A program made the translations under genes and the position numbers. A stretch of DNA of 22,913 bases, from contig DASWHX010000103.1 of assembly GCA_036397995.1 (NCBI GenBank), positions 1-22,913 of the forward strand. Reading direction: 5' to 3'. This DNA is from DASWHX01 sp036397995 (GTDB lineage: Bacteria; Bacteroidota; Bacteroidia; Cytophagales; Cyclobacteriaceae). Shown piece after piece: positions 8,098 through 17,773 of the stretch. How positions within the stretch are numbered: position 1 is the stretch's first letter; the number at the start of each line of letters is the position of its first letter. Under the pieces are notes generated by a model that saw nothing but the letters and a program-made list of their open reading frames with translations, had not been told where the DNA came from and made no database searches.

Positions 8098-11000
8098 ATG
8101 GAGAAAATCCTTCAGACATATCTTCGCAGGCTGGTAAATCTATCCAGCAATAATCGCTCTTTACTTTTACTCAGGCTCGCATCAGACCAGTTTATTGACA
8201 TTCACGATTTCAATTTTCTTGAAAAAGATCCCTCGTTCGCAATAATTGAAAAACTAATAGCCAGAAATAGTGAAATTTTGTTATGCAAACAAGTTGATAG
8301 CCGTGATGATCAATCAAACGAAGTAAGCAGGAAATTAAAAAAATTAAAACGCATTGATGATTTTATTTTTGAAGAGAGAGGCTCACGGGATTTGTTTGTA
8401 GGCTGGCCATTTATAAGAGGAAAATTTTCTGATGGAACTCTGGTTCGGGCACCATTGCTTTTTTTCCCGGTTTCCCTCGAGATAGAAAAAAACAAGTGGG
8501 TGCTTTTATTACGCGAAGATCTTACTATAACATTCAATAAATCTTTTTTGATGGGTTATTCATATTTTAACCAGGTAAAGCTTGATGACGAATTAATTGA
8601 AAGAACTTTTGAAGATTATGATCCGGACAGTACAGTCTTCCGCACGGAGATATATCAAACATTTCGGGACAGCCCGGTCGATATAAATTTTAATCCCGAT
8701 AATTTCACAAACAATCTGGTTGCATTTAAGAATTTCATTAAAGCTAATTTTGAAAAACACGAACAAAACGGAGAGCTGAAATTATATCCTGAAGCTGTCT
8801 TGGGTATTTTCCCACAGGCAGGTTCTCAACTTGTTCCCGACTATCAGGAAATGTTGGAAAGGGGTGGTGATAAAGATTTGGAGGAATTTTTCCTAAAACG
8901 AAGTATTGAGCACGATAAAAATCAATTGCATTTCGCATTTCTTGATCAAGTGCGGGAAGAAGACACCTATACTCCCTTTAAAATGGATGCGTTTCAGGAA
9001 AATGCACTTAAAGCGGTTAAGAAAGGAAATTCATTGGTGGTGCAAGGACCGCCAGGTACAGGAAAGTCTCAGCTAATCTGCAATTTAATTTCCGATTTTA
9101 TTGCCCGGGGAAAAACCGTTCTTGTCGTAAGCCAAAAAAGAGCAGCACTGGATGTCGTATTCGATCGGATGAAGTCCGAGGGTTTGGCCGACTTCCTGGG
9201 ATTGGTGCACGATTTCAAAAATGATCGTAAAAAATTATATGAGAAAATAGCTTTACATATTGAACGTATTGAGGAATATGAGTCCAGAAACAATTCATTA
9301 GATATAGTACATCTGGAGAGAACATTTCAGCAGGCAAGCCGGAGGATAGATCAGATTTCGGAAGAACTGGAGGAGTTTAAGTTTGCACTATTTGATACCA
9401 CTGAATGTGGCATTTCTGTTAAGGAATTATACCTCACCTCAGACAAAACGCAGCCCGGCCTCAATCTGAAGTTTGAGTATAGAAATTTCAAGTTTGACGA
9501 CCTGTCTAATTTCGAACTTGAATTTCAGAGCTACGTAGAGTTAAAGCAAAAGTTCGCGAGCAATCATCCCTGGAACAATCGTAAGTCTTTTGCAGGATAT
9601 GGTCTCTCGGAATTGAAAAGGATGGAAGAAATCCTGGTTGAAATCCAGGAAAGAGCGATAGAAATAAATGCTGAAATGAACACCATGATAACCCATTTAT
9701 TCTCTTATGATGAACTAATTAGCCTTGAAGAAAAAAAAGAAGATTTAAGAATCATGCGAAGTGATTTAAGTAACAAGGAAATTTTCAATCATTTTCTATT
9801 CGCTGTAGAGTTTTCTGATTCTGACTCTGAGCTTTTATGGGTTTCCAATATGGAACGAATAATGATGGAATTTTTTGTCAGGGAGGGAGTAGAAAAGTCA
9901 CTGGCTGCTAATAAGTTGGGTGAATTCCAGGAGGTTCTTCAAAAAAGACTTGAAGCCAGAAAGAATCCTGTCAAATATCTAAGATGGCTGATGTTCAGCA
10001 AAGACAAATATTATTTGAAAAGAGTAATGGTTGCCAATGAATTAAGACCAACTTCAAAAGAACTTAAAAAACTGGTTAAGAAAATCGACAATCGGTTAAA
10101 CCTTGAACACAATCTCACAAAGCTAAAGGAAAAGAAATGGATACAAGAAATTCCGGTCAGCATTACTAAAGTGGATTTTCAAACCTGGTTTGAAGAGTTA
10201 AAACAAGGACTAAGATTAAAAAAACAATTTACCTCAGTCCGGCTATTGCAGGATTACTTTTCCCCAATCAAGGAGACTCAGGAAGAATTTCTGCAAAAGA
10301 TAAGCCGGTTAATTGAATTACTTGAAAAAGTATTTGTATGGAAAACTTCCTGGGAAACTTACCTGTCTATCAGGCAAATACAAAATATTTATTCCGGTGA
10401 GTTAGATATTAAGGCAACTATAAAAACGCTTCATAAAGATTTTGATAATCTCTGTGAACTGGATAATCTGATTCAGAAGTTGAGCAATGATGAAATAAAT
10501 GTAATTGAAAAAGCGCTTGAAAAAAGAAATGAGTTAGGTGGTAGTTATGACCCCTGGCCGCTTTTTAGCAATAGTCTCAGACTTGCCTGGATTGATCACA
10601 TAGAATCAAAATATCCAATCTTGCGATCGGTGTCTTCAATAAAATTCGGAAAACTTGAGAAAGAACTACAGTCCAAAGTGAAAGAGAAAATAAAAGTGAG
10701 CAATGAAATTTTATTGGTGCGGGTTAGGGAGAAAACATATCAAAATGTTCTGTTTAACCGGCTGAAAAACAGGATTTCTTACCGGGATCTCCATCATCAG
10801 GCAACTAAGAAGAAGCGGATCTGGCCGTTAAGAAAGTTAATAGATAATTATGCCGAAGATCTTTTCAACCTGATACCATGCTGGCTGGCTTCTCCGGAAT
10901 CGGTTTCTGCAATATTTCCCATGATGCCATTTTTTGATCTTGTCGTTTTTGATGAAGCTTCGCAAACGTTTACCGAACAAAGCATCCCTGCCATGTACCG

Positions 11001-12105
11001 GGGCCGTCAGATTGTAATTGCCGGCGACAATATGCAATTGCGGCCAAATGATCTTTATAAGATACGGTGGGATGATGAATCTGAAGATCCATCTGTCGAA
11101 GTGGATTCGCTTCTTGAATTGGCGAGCCAATATTTAATGAGCATCATGCTGCAGGGTCATTACAGGAGTAAATCGCTTGACCTGATAGATTTCAGCAACC
11201 GCAATTTTTATAAAGGAAAGCTAAACTTGTTGCCGGATAAGAATGTGATTGAACGAGGCGAGCCTTCTATTAAATACATAAAGGTAGAAGGAATCTGGGA
11301 AGACAATAGAAACGATCTGGAAGCAAGAGAAGTTGCCAGGCTTGTATTTGATATAATGAAAAGAAATTCAGACAAAGAAATCGGAATAGTTACATTTAAC
11401 GCGCGCCAGCAAATGCATATCATGGATGTGCTGGATGAAGAATCAATAGTTCGAAAAATACTCCTTCCTCAAAAACTGTTCATAAAGAATATAGAAAACG
11501 TTCAGGGAGATGAGCGGGATATCATAATTTTTTCCACAGGATATGGACCAAACCCCAATGGAAAAATTATTTTACAATTTGGAAGTCTTAATGTAGAAGG
11601 TGGTGAAAATAGACTGAATGTGGCAATCACAAGAGCAAGAGAAAAGATTTATGTGGTATCCAGCCTTTTTCCACAACAGTTGAAAACTGGGGATTCAAAG
11701 AATCCAGGGCCGAAGTTATTAAAGGAATATCTTGAATATTCGTTGGAGGTAAGTGAAGGAAAATTTCAAACCCGCCCTCATGAGCCGGCCTTTAAGCCGG
11801 AATGGTACCTTAAAGAAAAATTGAAACCCATAGTGTTGTCATTAAACTCAGATTTGAAAGTGACCCAGGAACTGCCCTTTGCTGATTTAACTATTAAGAA
11901 AAATAATAATTACCTGGGTTTGATACTTACCGATGATGACCTCTACAACGATAGCCTCTCCATCAAACAAATGCATGTTTACAAACCCTTTACTCTTTCT
12001 TCAAAACATTGGAAAGCTAAAGGTATCTTCAGCAGAGAATTTTGGAATAGCCAGGCTGAAGTGGAAGACTCCATCAGAATTTTTGTTCACCAGGCTAAGG
12101 ATTAG
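8098..12105 (+). CDS. large UPF1/DNA2-like SF1 helicase with degenerate nuclease-like C terminus
   Basis: 1335 residues from the ATG at 8098; a TTG at 8080 would add six residues. The N-terminal part (about 1-300) resembles DUF4011-type regions. Helicase motifs follow: Walker A GPPGTGKS at 317-324, a motif Ia region (VLVVSQKRAALD), Walker B DEAS at 952-955, motif III AGDNMQLRP, motif IV GHYRS (His1021, Arg1023), NVQGDERD, and motif VI AITRARE (Arg1179, Arg1181). The roughly 625 residues between Walker A and B are mostly charged and helical, probably a coiled-coil insertion. The last 95 residues (ADLTI, LGLILTDD, KHWKAKGIFSREFW) run parallel to the Vsr/DUF559-like domain that ends many DUF4011 helicases, but its ExD core appears lost. 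Roles could be DNA/RNA repair or defence; there is no defence-gene neighbourhood, so it may be a housekeeping gene of its lineage. Confidence 0.88.
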   Translation: MEKILQTYLRRLVNLSSNNRSLLLLRLASDQFIDIHDFNFLEKDPSFAIIEKLIARNSEILLCKQVDSRDDQSNEVSRKLKKLKRIDDFIFEERGSRDLFVGWPFIRGKFSDGTLVRAPLLFFPVSLEIEKNKWVLLLREDLTITFNKSFLMGYSYFNQVKLDDELIERTFEDYDPDSTVFRTEIYQTFRDSPVDINFNPDNFTNNLVAFKNFIKANFEKHEQNGELKLYPEAVLGIFPQAGSQLVPDYQEMLERGGDKDLEEFFLKRSIEHDKNQLHFAFLDQVREEDTYTPFKMDAFQENALKAVKKGNSLVVQGPPGTGKSQLICNLISDFIARGKTVLVVSQKRAALDVVFDRMKSEGLADFLGLVHDFKNDRKKLYEKIALHIERIEEYESRNNSLDIVHLERTFQQASRRIDQISEELEEFKFALFDTTECGISVKELYLTSDKTQPGLNLKFEYRNFKFDDLSNFELEFQSYVELKQKFASNHPWNNRKSFAGYGLSELKRMEEILVEIQERAIEINAEMNTMITHLFSYDELISLEEKKEDLRIMRSDLSNKEIFNHFLFAVEFSDSDSELLWVSNMERIMMEFFVREGVEKSLAANKLGEFQEVLQKRLEARKNPVKYLRWLMFSKDKYYLKRVMVANELRPTSKELKKLVKKIDNRLNLEHNLTKLKEKKWIQEIPVSITKVDFQTWFEELKQGLRLKKQFTSVRLLQDYFSPIKETQEEFLQKISRLIELLEKVFVWKTSWETYLSIRQIQNIYSGELDIKATIKTLHKDFDNLCELDNLIQKLSNDEINVIEKALEKRNELGGSYDPWPLFSNSLRLAWIDHIESKYPILRSVSSIKFGKLEKELQSKVKEKIKVSNEILLVRVREKTYQNVLFNRLKNRISYRDLHHQATKKKRIWPLRKLIDNYAEDLFNLIPCWLASPESVSAIFPMMPFFDLVVFDEASQTFTEQSIPAMYRGRQIVIAGDNMQLRPNDLYKIRWDDESEDPSVEVDSLLELASQYLMSIMLQGHYRSKSLDLIDFSNRNFYKGKLNLLPDKNVIERGEPSIKYIKVEGIWEDNRNDLEAREVARLVFDIMKRNSDKEIGIVTFNARQQMHIMDVLDEESIVRKILLPQKLFIKNIENVQGDERDIIIFSTGYGPNPNGKIILQFGSLNVEGGENRLNVAITRAREKIYVVSSLFPQQLKTGDSKNPGPKLLKEYLEYSLEVSEGKFQTRPHEPAFKPEWYLKEKLKPIVLSLNSDLKVTQELPFADLTIKKNNNYLGLILTDDDLYNDSLSIKQMHVYKPFTLSSKHWKAKGIFSREFWNSQAEVEDSIRIFVHQAKD

Positions 12106-12243
12106 CCAGCCTTTTTGATTTTGATTCCAGCCTAATAATCGCTATTTTATAAAAATGCAAAATTCTATATCTCAAAATTAAGATTTTAGTGTTTCCCGAT
12201 GGAGAAAATTAATTAATTAAACCAAACCAATCTTTTAACCTGT

Positions 12244-12251
12244 TAACTTTG
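12244..12251 (+). promoter_or_regulatory. candidate Bacteroidota -7 promoter box for the six-gene operon
   Basis: TAACTTTG fits the Bacteroidota primary-sigma -7 consensus TAnnTTTG exactly and lies 20 bases before the ATG of the first operon gene. I see no good TTTG-like -33 element at the expected distance. The 166-base gap around it (12106-12271) holds no gene and contains an AT-rich TTAATTAATTAA stretch. The implied leader is very short. Confidence 0.4.
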
Positions 12252-12271
12252 AAAGCTAAATTTTAATACGA

Positions 12272-13582
12272 ATGGAACTGACAAAGAAAAAGAGCGAAGA
12301 ACTAATGGCTCGTCGAAAAAAGGTAGTAGCCGATGGAGTTGGCATCTTTGTGAATTCAACGGTGGCCAAAGCATATAACGGAACCATTGTAGATACCAAT
12401 GGAGAGGAATTGATTGACTTTGGCGGGGGAATTGGCGTATTGAATGCGGGTCATTGTCCACCTCCGGTTGTAAAGGCAATCCAAAAACAGGCGGAACAAT
12501 TAATCCACAGCTGTTTTCATGTCTCTACTTATGAACCTTATCTTGAATTGTGCGAAAAATTAGCGCAACTCTTCCCGCATGGACCACAAACGAAGGTAAT
12601 GCTTACCAATACTGGAGCGGAATCTGTAGAAAATGCGATTAAGATTGCGCGTCAGGCCACGGGCAGATCCGCAATCATTGCTTATACCGAAGCTTTTCAC
12701 GGGAGATCAATGATGGCCATGAGTCTCACTTCAAAAATTGATTATAAAAAGGGTTGCGGACCATTTGCCCCTGAGGTTTACCGGATTCCATTTCCCAACT
12801 ATTATCATCTTGGAAATGGAATGGGTGAAGATGAATTTTCGAATCAGGAGCTGGCCAGGTTGCAGGATGCCTTTAAGAGCATGGTTGATCCAAAAAATGT
12901 CGCGGCAATAATAATAGAACTTGCACAAGGGGAGGGCGGATTTAATTTCGCGCCGAAGAATTACGTTAAGGGGTTAAGAAAAATTTGTGATGAATTGGGG
13001 ATTGTTTTGATTATCGATGAAGTGCAGTCAGGATTTTGCAGAACCGGAAAATGGGCCGCGTATCTTCATTATGATATTACCCCCGACATTTCCACCTGGG
13101 CAAAATCAATGGGTTCCGGAATGCCTATAGGTGCAGTGGTAGGTAAAAGAGAAGTGATGGATGGTGCCGCTCCCGGAACAATCGGTGGTACCTACCTGGG
13201 CAACCCGGTAAGTTGTGCTGCCGCGATCGCCACTATTAGTTATATGGAAGAAATTGATTTGAATAGCAAAGCTTTGCAGGTGGCAAAACTGGTTTCAGAA
13301 AGTATGCACCGGATGAAAAAAAGCTGCAATCTCATTGGTGACGTTCGCGGATTGGGCGCCATGCAGGCAATGGAATTTGTAAAAGACGATGATCCGAATA
13401 AGCCAGACCCGGAGACAGTTTCAAAATTCATGAACGCTTGCCTGGAGAGAGGTCTGCTGATTTTGAATGCAGGAATTTATAAAAATGTAATCCGCATACT
13501 GAGTCCGCTAACGATGCCAGAGAATCAATTAAAGAAAGGCCTGGCTATTATGGAAGAGGAGTTGGAAAAACTTTGTAAATAA
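12272..13582 (+). CDS. class III aminotransferase (4-aminobutyrate/putrescine type)
   Basis: 436 residues, full length for GabT/PuuE/ornithine-type aminotransferases. These move an amino group from the terminal amine of GABA, putrescine, ornithine or similar to a 2-oxo acid, using PLP. Visible landmarks are the LIDFGGGIGVLNAGH segment, the phosphate-binding NTGAESVENAIK, the AFHGRS loop, the cofactor aspartate in IIDEVQSGFCRTG (Asp249), the Schiff-base lysine in TWAKSMGSG (Lys278), and GTYLGNPVSCAAA. GABA aminotransferase is the closest call by eye, but class III substrate specificity cannot be settled this way. It is the first gene of the operon, with the nitrilase gene seven bases downstream. 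In context it could act on the diamine or omega-amino acid made by the decarboxylase encoded three genes later. There is no signal peptide; it is cytoplasmic. Confidence 0.93.
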   Translation: MELTKKKSEELMARRKKVVADGVGIFVNSTVAKAYNGTIVDTNGEELIDFGGGIGVLNAGHCPPPVVKAIQKQAEQLIHSCFHVSTYEPYLELCEKLAQLFPHGPQTKVMLTNTGAESVENAIKIARQATGRSAIIAYTEAFHGRSMMAMSLTSKIDYKKGCGPFAPEVYRIPFPNYYHLGNGMGEDEFSNQELARLQDAFKSMVDPKNVAAIIIELAQGEGGFNFAPKNYVKGLRKICDELGIVLIIDEVQSGFCRTGKWAAYLHYDITPDISTWAKSMGSGMPIGAVVGKREVMDGAAPGTIGGTYLGNPVSCAAAIATISYMEEIDLNSKALQVAKLVSESMHRMKKSCNLIGDVRGLGAMQAMEFVKDDDPNKPDPETVSKFMNACLERGLLILNAGIYKNVIRILSPLTMPENQLKKGLAIMEEELEKLCK

Positions 13583-13589
13583 ATTCAGG

Positions 13590-14528
13590 ATGAAACCATT
13601 TTCTATTGCAGGAGTGCAAATGAACGTATCTGCCAGTCATTCTAATGTACCGGCCATGAAACATCAGATTGATGTAATGATGGCGGTATATCCATGGGTG
13701 CAAATGGTAGTATTTAGTGAACTATGCCCCTTTGGACCATTAACGTATAATGCCCTGGAATTTCCAAATTCCATTGAAGGTGAATTCCGGGAAATAGCTA
13801 AGAAATACGGTATCTGGCTCATCCCAGGTTCTATGTTTCAGAAAAAAGATAATTTAATTTTCAATACAGCATCAGTAATTAATCCCGAAGGAGAAGTAAT
13901 TGGCAGGTACAGCAAAATGTTTCCATTTTATCCTTATGAAGCCGGTGTAACCGGTGGCAATGAATTTGTTATTTTTGATGTACCTGAGGTAGGGAGATTT
14001 GGTGTTAGTATTTGTTATGACATGTGGTTTCCGGAAACCAGCAGAACACTTGCGGTTCAGGGAGTTGAAGTAATTTTGCACCCTACGCTCACTGCAACTA
14101 TCGACCGGGACATCGAACTTTCGATTGCGCAAGCCACAGCAGCTACCAATCAATGTTTCATATTTGATATTAACGGTCTTGGAGATGGAGGAACCGGAAG
14201 AAGTATAATTTGTGGTCCGGATGGCAGAGTAATGCATCAGGCGAGTACCGGCCCTGAACTTATCCCCATTGAAATTGATATTGAACGCGTTCAGCGAAGC
14301 AGGGAATTGGGTGTACTCAGACTTGGGCAGCCGTTGAAAAGTTTCCGTGACAGGAGGGTGAATTTCAATATTTATGAAAAAAATAAAAAGCATCCTTACC
14401 TGGATTCACTTGGGCACCTGATAAAGCCAACCAGGCTAAAATTATTGAACAATGTTTTACAAACTCCTGTAAATCCCGATGAAGTAACTGATTTTACCGA
14501 CCTTGATGAAAATAATAAAAATAAATAA
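13590..14528 (+). CDS. nitrilase-superfamily carbon-nitrogen hydrolase
   Basis: 312 residues, the normal size. The Glu-Lys-Cys triad is readable: Glu44 in VVFSELCPFG, Lys109 in RYSKMFPF and Cys142 in VSICYDMWFPE. Such enzymes hydrolyse amides, nitriles or N-carbamoyl groups through a cysteine acyl-enzyme. The sequence looks more like aliphatic amidase, omega-amidase or N-carbamoylputrescine amidase branches than true nitrilases, but I cannot fix the substrate. It lies seven bases after the aminotransferase and two bases before the VOC gene, in the second place of the operon. Together with the decarboxylase and aminotransferase it recalls the agmatine to carbamoylputrescine to putrescine to GABA route, but there is no agmatine deiminase in the window. 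The C-terminal tail (about residues 285-312) is low-complexity, polar and acidic, ending ENNKNK. Confidence 0.92.
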   Translation: MKPFSIAGVQMNVSASHSNVPAMKHQIDVMMAVYPWVQMVVFSELCPFGPLTYNALEFPNSIEGEFREIAKKYGIWLIPGSMFQKKDNLIFNTASVINPEGEVIGRYSKMFPFYPYEAGVTGGNEFVIFDVPEVGRFGVSICYDMWFPETSRTLAVQGVEVILHPTLTATIDRDIELSIAQATAATNQCFIFDINGLGDGGTGRSIICGPDGRVMHQASTGPELIPIEIDIERVQRSRELGVLRLGQPLKSFRDRRVNFNIYEKNKKHPYLDSLGHLIKPTRLKLLNNVLQTPVNPDEVTDFTDLDENNKNK

Positions 14529-14530
14529 TT

Positions 14531-14947
14531 ATGAAGTCACCTGCTAAAGACAGTAAACCAAAAAAGAAACGTAAGGAAAAGTTGAATGACTACGTGGCCT
14601 GGTTTGAAATTCCGGCATACGAAATTAACCGTGCTGTTGAATTCTATAATCATGTCTACGATCTTAGCCTTCAAATCCAGGATATGGCAGGATATAATAT
14701 GGCAATCTTTCCAACTAATGACGGGATTGGAGGTGCAATCGTAATGGGTGAGGGAGCAATCCCCAGCGACAAAGGCTCACTGGTCTATCTCAATGGCGGG
14801 AAAGATCTGGATGTTTACCTGAACCGCGTTCCGGAAGCAGGGGGAAGAATTATTTTAAAGAAAACTTTAATTAGCAAAGAACATGGCTACTTTGCTTTAT
14901 TTATAGATTCAGAAGGCAACAAAATGGCTTTCCACTCAAAAAAATAA
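14531..14947 (+). CDS. VOC (glyoxalase/bleomycin-resistance fold) protein with basic N-terminal tail
   Basis: 138 residues. After a very basic N terminus (eight Lys and one Arg in the first 17 residues) comes a single vicinal-oxygen-chelate domain: YVAWFEIPAYEINRAVEFY at the start and GYFALFIDSEGNKMAFHS at the end are typical of small glyoxalase-like proteins. Members include metal-dependent isomerases and dioxygenases, as well as non-enzymatic binding proteins; a full metal-ligand set is not evident, so the role is open. It is flanked by two-base gaps on each side inside the operon, which implies that its product works with the amidase and decarboxylase, perhaps handling a reactive intermediate. 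The lysine-rich tail is unusual for the family and is echoed in the two PLP/ATP enzymes downstream. Confidence 0.85.
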   Translation: MKSPAKDSKPKKKRKEKLNDYVAWFEIPAYEINRAVEFYNHVYDLSLQIQDMAGYNMAIFPTNDGIGGAIVMGEGAIPSDKGSLVYLNGGKDLDVYLNRVPEAGGRIILKKTLISKEHGYFALFIDSEGNKMAFHSKK

Positions 14948-14949
14948 TT

Positions 14950-17736
14950 ATGACTGTAGTCAAGAAACTTCTGGCCAACCAATATTTTAATGTGACACAA
15001 TTTCGCATTGATCTTTGGAATGAACTCAAGTATGCTGCCAACAAACTCAAAACAACAAAGAAAGATAAGGCAAATGAAATGAATTCAATTGAATCTCTTT
15101 TCAGGTCATTATCGGCGCTGGAGAAATACTGGGCTTTTCCGGGAATGGAAAATTTTGCTTCACTCAAACAAATGTTTAAAAGAAAAGAGTACACTGCTTT
15201 TTTTAATGAAATTTCTGAGATTGTCAGAATGCTCAGTAGTGAAGCATACCGGAGCCAGCCAGGCATGCCGGAGCCTAAACAAAAATCAAAGCGGATAAAA
15301 AAGGAAGAAGAAGCAAATTCAATAACCCGAAATTATTTTGAAACTCTTTTTGTAGATAACCTTTCTTCCAAAGAAGAAAAAAATATAAAAGATAAACTCT
15401 CAAAGCTTCGCAGTAGCGATGATCCCTTTATATATGAAACCCTTGTTGCCAACACTTTTCAGGATGCTTTAATCGCACTGTTATTTAATTATAACATTCA
15501 GGTTTGTGTAATCCGGTATGGTATCCCATTCAAATCAAGCAATGATATTTCGGATATAAAAACCTTTATTTCTTCAATCACAAAATTGAATTTCAAAAAT
15601 AAAAGTGAAAACGAATTGGGGTTATTACTTTGCGATTGGATAAAAAATTTGCGGCCCGAGTTAGATGTTTATTATGTAACCGATACTGCCGTTGGAGATA
15701 TAGATGATGAAGCTTTGAAAAACTTCCGGCGGATTTTTTATAGAAAGGAAGATTTGCAGGAAATACATCTTAGTATTAACCGGGGGATAAAGGAAAGATT
15801 TGAAACGCCATTCTTCACAGCTTTGAAGGAGTACAGCCAAAAACCTACCGGCGTTTTTCATGCAATGCCTATTTCAAGGGGCAACTCTGTGTTTAAATCT
15901 CTTTGGATAAATGATTTTGGTGAATTCTACGGGAGAAATCTTTTTCTGGCCGAGACTTCCGCCACCACCGGCGGGCTGGACTCTTTGCTGAAACCCACCG
16001 GTCCGCTTAAGAAAGCTCAGCAGCTGGCAGCAAAAGCTTTCGGTGCCCAGCAAACTTTCTTTGTTACTAACGGAACATCGACAGGGAATAAAATCGTGGT
16101 GCAGGCTTTGATAGAGCCGGGCGACCTGGTGCTGATAGATAGGGACTGCCATAAATCTCATCATTACGGACTTGTTTTAGCCGGTGCTTATCCGGTTTAC
16201 CTGGATTCCTATCCCATAGAAGAATACTCAATGTACGGTGCGGTTCCTATCAAAGCTCTCAAAGCAAAGTTAATGCGCCTCAAAAAGGCGGGCCGGCTTG
16301 ACAAGGTGAAAATGTGTCTCCTGACAAATTGCACCTTCGATGGCCTGGTGTACAATGTGGAAAGAGTTATGGAAGAAGTGCTCGCCATAAAATCCGACAT
16401 GATCTTTCTTTGGGATGAGGCCTGGTTTGCTTTTGCATCATTTACCCCAACCTATAAGCAGCGTACTGCGATGTATGTGGCAGATAAATTATATAAGAAA
16501 TATTCTTCTGAAAAATATAAACGTGATTACGCGACTTACAAAGAGGGAAATGGCAGTACTGAGAAACCCATGCCGGATCCTCGCCGGGTTAAAGTGAGAG
16601 TTTATGCTACGCAAAGTACCCACAAAACCCTTTCCTCCTTAAGGCAAGGTTCAATGATTCATATTTATGATGAAGAATTTAAACGAAAGACTGAAGAGTC
16701 GTTCATCGAATCATATATGACGCACACCTCTACTTCACCAAACTATCAAATACTGGCTTCCCTGGATTCAGGACGAAGGCAAGTACAGTTTGAAGGTTAC
16801 GAAATGGTAGAGAAAAGTATTGAAATGGCCATGATTCTGCGGTACAAAATTAATGAACATCCAAAGCTGAGAAAGTATTTTGATGTGCTTACGGTAAAAG
16901 ATTTTATTCCTGCGGAATTTAGAGAGTCAGGCATTGAAGAATATTATCACACAGAAACTGGATGGACACGAATGGAGGAAGCCTGGGAAACAGATGAGTT
17001 TGTGCTGGATCCAACTAAAATTAATTTGTTCATAGGGAGAACAGGAGTTGACGGTGATACTTTCAAGAATAAATATTTGATGGATCAATTCGGTATTCAA
17101 ATCAATAAGACTTCCCGCAATTCAGTCTTGTTTATGACTAACATTGGAACGACGCGAAGCTCGGTAGCTTATCTGATTGGCGCTTTATTAAAGATTGCGG
17201 AACAACTTGATGAGAAATTCAAATCATTGAATAATGATGAAGCTTTGATTGAGGAGAATAAGATTTACTCTTTGACAAAAGATGTACCGCCACTTCCTCA
17301 CTTCAGTCATTTTCATGCCTCTTTCCAGGCTGTTCCCGGAGTTCCGGGAGGTAACATCAGGGAAGCATTTTTCCAGGCATACAATGAAAAGAAATGCATG
17401 TACATAAAACTTGAAGATTGCCAGAAAGCCCTGGATGGGGGAAGAGAAATCGTCTCCGCGTCTTTCGTTATTCCTTACCCGCCTGGGTTTCCTATCCTGG
17501 TGCCCGGTCAGGTATTAAGTCCGGATATTTTGGAATTCCTGATGAAACTGGATGTGAAAGAAATCCATGGATACCGGGCTGATCTTGGCTTACGAATCTT
17601 TACCTCCTCGGCACTTAATCGCCATGAAACGCCCACCGCAATGATGGGCGCTGTTCTGAAAGAATCGAAGGCCGATAAATCCAAAAAAATGATTCAGCGA
17701 AGCTCAAAATCTACGAAGGGAATAACGAAACAATGA
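14950..17736 (+). CDS. PLP-dependent Orn/Lys/Arg decarboxylase-family enzyme with long N-terminal extension
   Basis: 928 residues. The central fold-type-I domain is that of biodegradative ornithine/lysine/arginine decarboxylases: AETSATTGGLDSLL, GAQQTFFVTNGTSTGNK for the phosphate cup, DRDCHKSHHYG (His401, stacking on PLP), LWDEAWFAF (Asp489) and the Schiff-base region STHKTLSSLRQGSM (Lys559). The C-terminal domain has the expected VPGVPGGN and YPPGFPILVPGQ segments. The predicted reaction is removal of the alpha-carboxylate from a basic amino acid to give a diamine or agmatine; the substrate is not readable. About 290 residues precede the PLP domain. They are helical and charged, include a basic stretch at 108-120, and do not show the compact receiver-like wing domain I would expect of LdcI/AdiA. 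The last 24 residues are basic (seven Lys, one Arg). It starts two bases after the VOC gene; the next gene is 37 bases on. Confidence 0.88.
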   Translation: MTVVKKLLANQYFNVTQFRIDLWNELKYAANKLKTTKKDKANEMNSIESLFRSLSALEKYWAFPGMENFASLKQMFKRKEYTAFFNEISEIVRMLSSEAYRSQPGMPEPKQKSKRIKKEEEANSITRNYFETLFVDNLSSKEEKNIKDKLSKLRSSDDPFIYETLVANTFQDALIALLFNYNIQVCVIRYGIPFKSSNDISDIKTFISSITKLNFKNKSENELGLLLCDWIKNLRPELDVYYVTDTAVGDIDDEALKNFRRIFYRKEDLQEIHLSINRGIKERFETPFFTALKEYSQKPTGVFHAMPISRGNSVFKSLWINDFGEFYGRNLFLAETSATTGGLDSLLKPTGPLKKAQQLAAKAFGAQQTFFVTNGTSTGNKIVVQALIEPGDLVLIDRDCHKSHHYGLVLAGAYPVYLDSYPIEEYSMYGAVPIKALKAKLMRLKKAGRLDKVKMCLLTNCTFDGLVYNVERVMEEVLAIKSDMIFLWDEAWFAFASFTPTYKQRTAMYVADKLYKKYSSEKYKRDYATYKEGNGSTEKPMPDPRRVKVRVYATQSTHKTLSSLRQGSMIHIYDEEFKRKTEESFIESYMTHTSTSPNYQILASLDSGRRQVQFEGYEMVEKSIEMAMILRYKINEHPKLRKYFDVLTVKDFIPAEFRESGIEEYYHTETGWTRMEEAWETDEFVLDPTKINLFIGRTGVDGDTFKNKYLMDQFGIQINKTSRNSVLFMTNIGTTRSSVAYLIGALLKIAEQLDEKFKSLNNDEALIEENKIYSLTKDVPPLPHFSHFHASFQAVPGVPGGNIREAFFQAYNEKKCMYIKLEDCQKALDGGREIVSASFVIPYPPGFPILVPGQVLSPDILEFLMKLDVKEIHGYRADLGLRIFTSSALNRHETPTAMMGAVLKESKADKSKKMIQRSSKSTKGITKQ

Positions 17737-17773
17737 GGATTGCCGCTAACATGTAATAATTGATAAAAATTCT

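Noticed and set aside
10837..11130. 97-codon open frame on the minus strand
   Set aside because: It covers helicase Walker B and motif III on the other strand; the composition is that of a shadow frame.
8098..12105. Helicase as part of an anti-phage defence island
   Set aside because: There is no restriction, methylase, CRISPR or other defence gene beside it. The neighbours are a helix-hairpin-helix protein and a metabolic operon, so only the helicase itself is suggestive.
12210..12222. TTAATTAATTAA stretch upstream of the operon
   Set aside because: It is a short AT repeat in an AT-rich gap, with no spacing or symmetry that marks it as an operator.
13872..14393. 173-codon open frame on the minus strand
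   Set aside because: It lies wholly inside the nitrilase gene, whose Glu-Lys-Cys triad and spacing are convincing. The minus-strand product has no recognisable motif.
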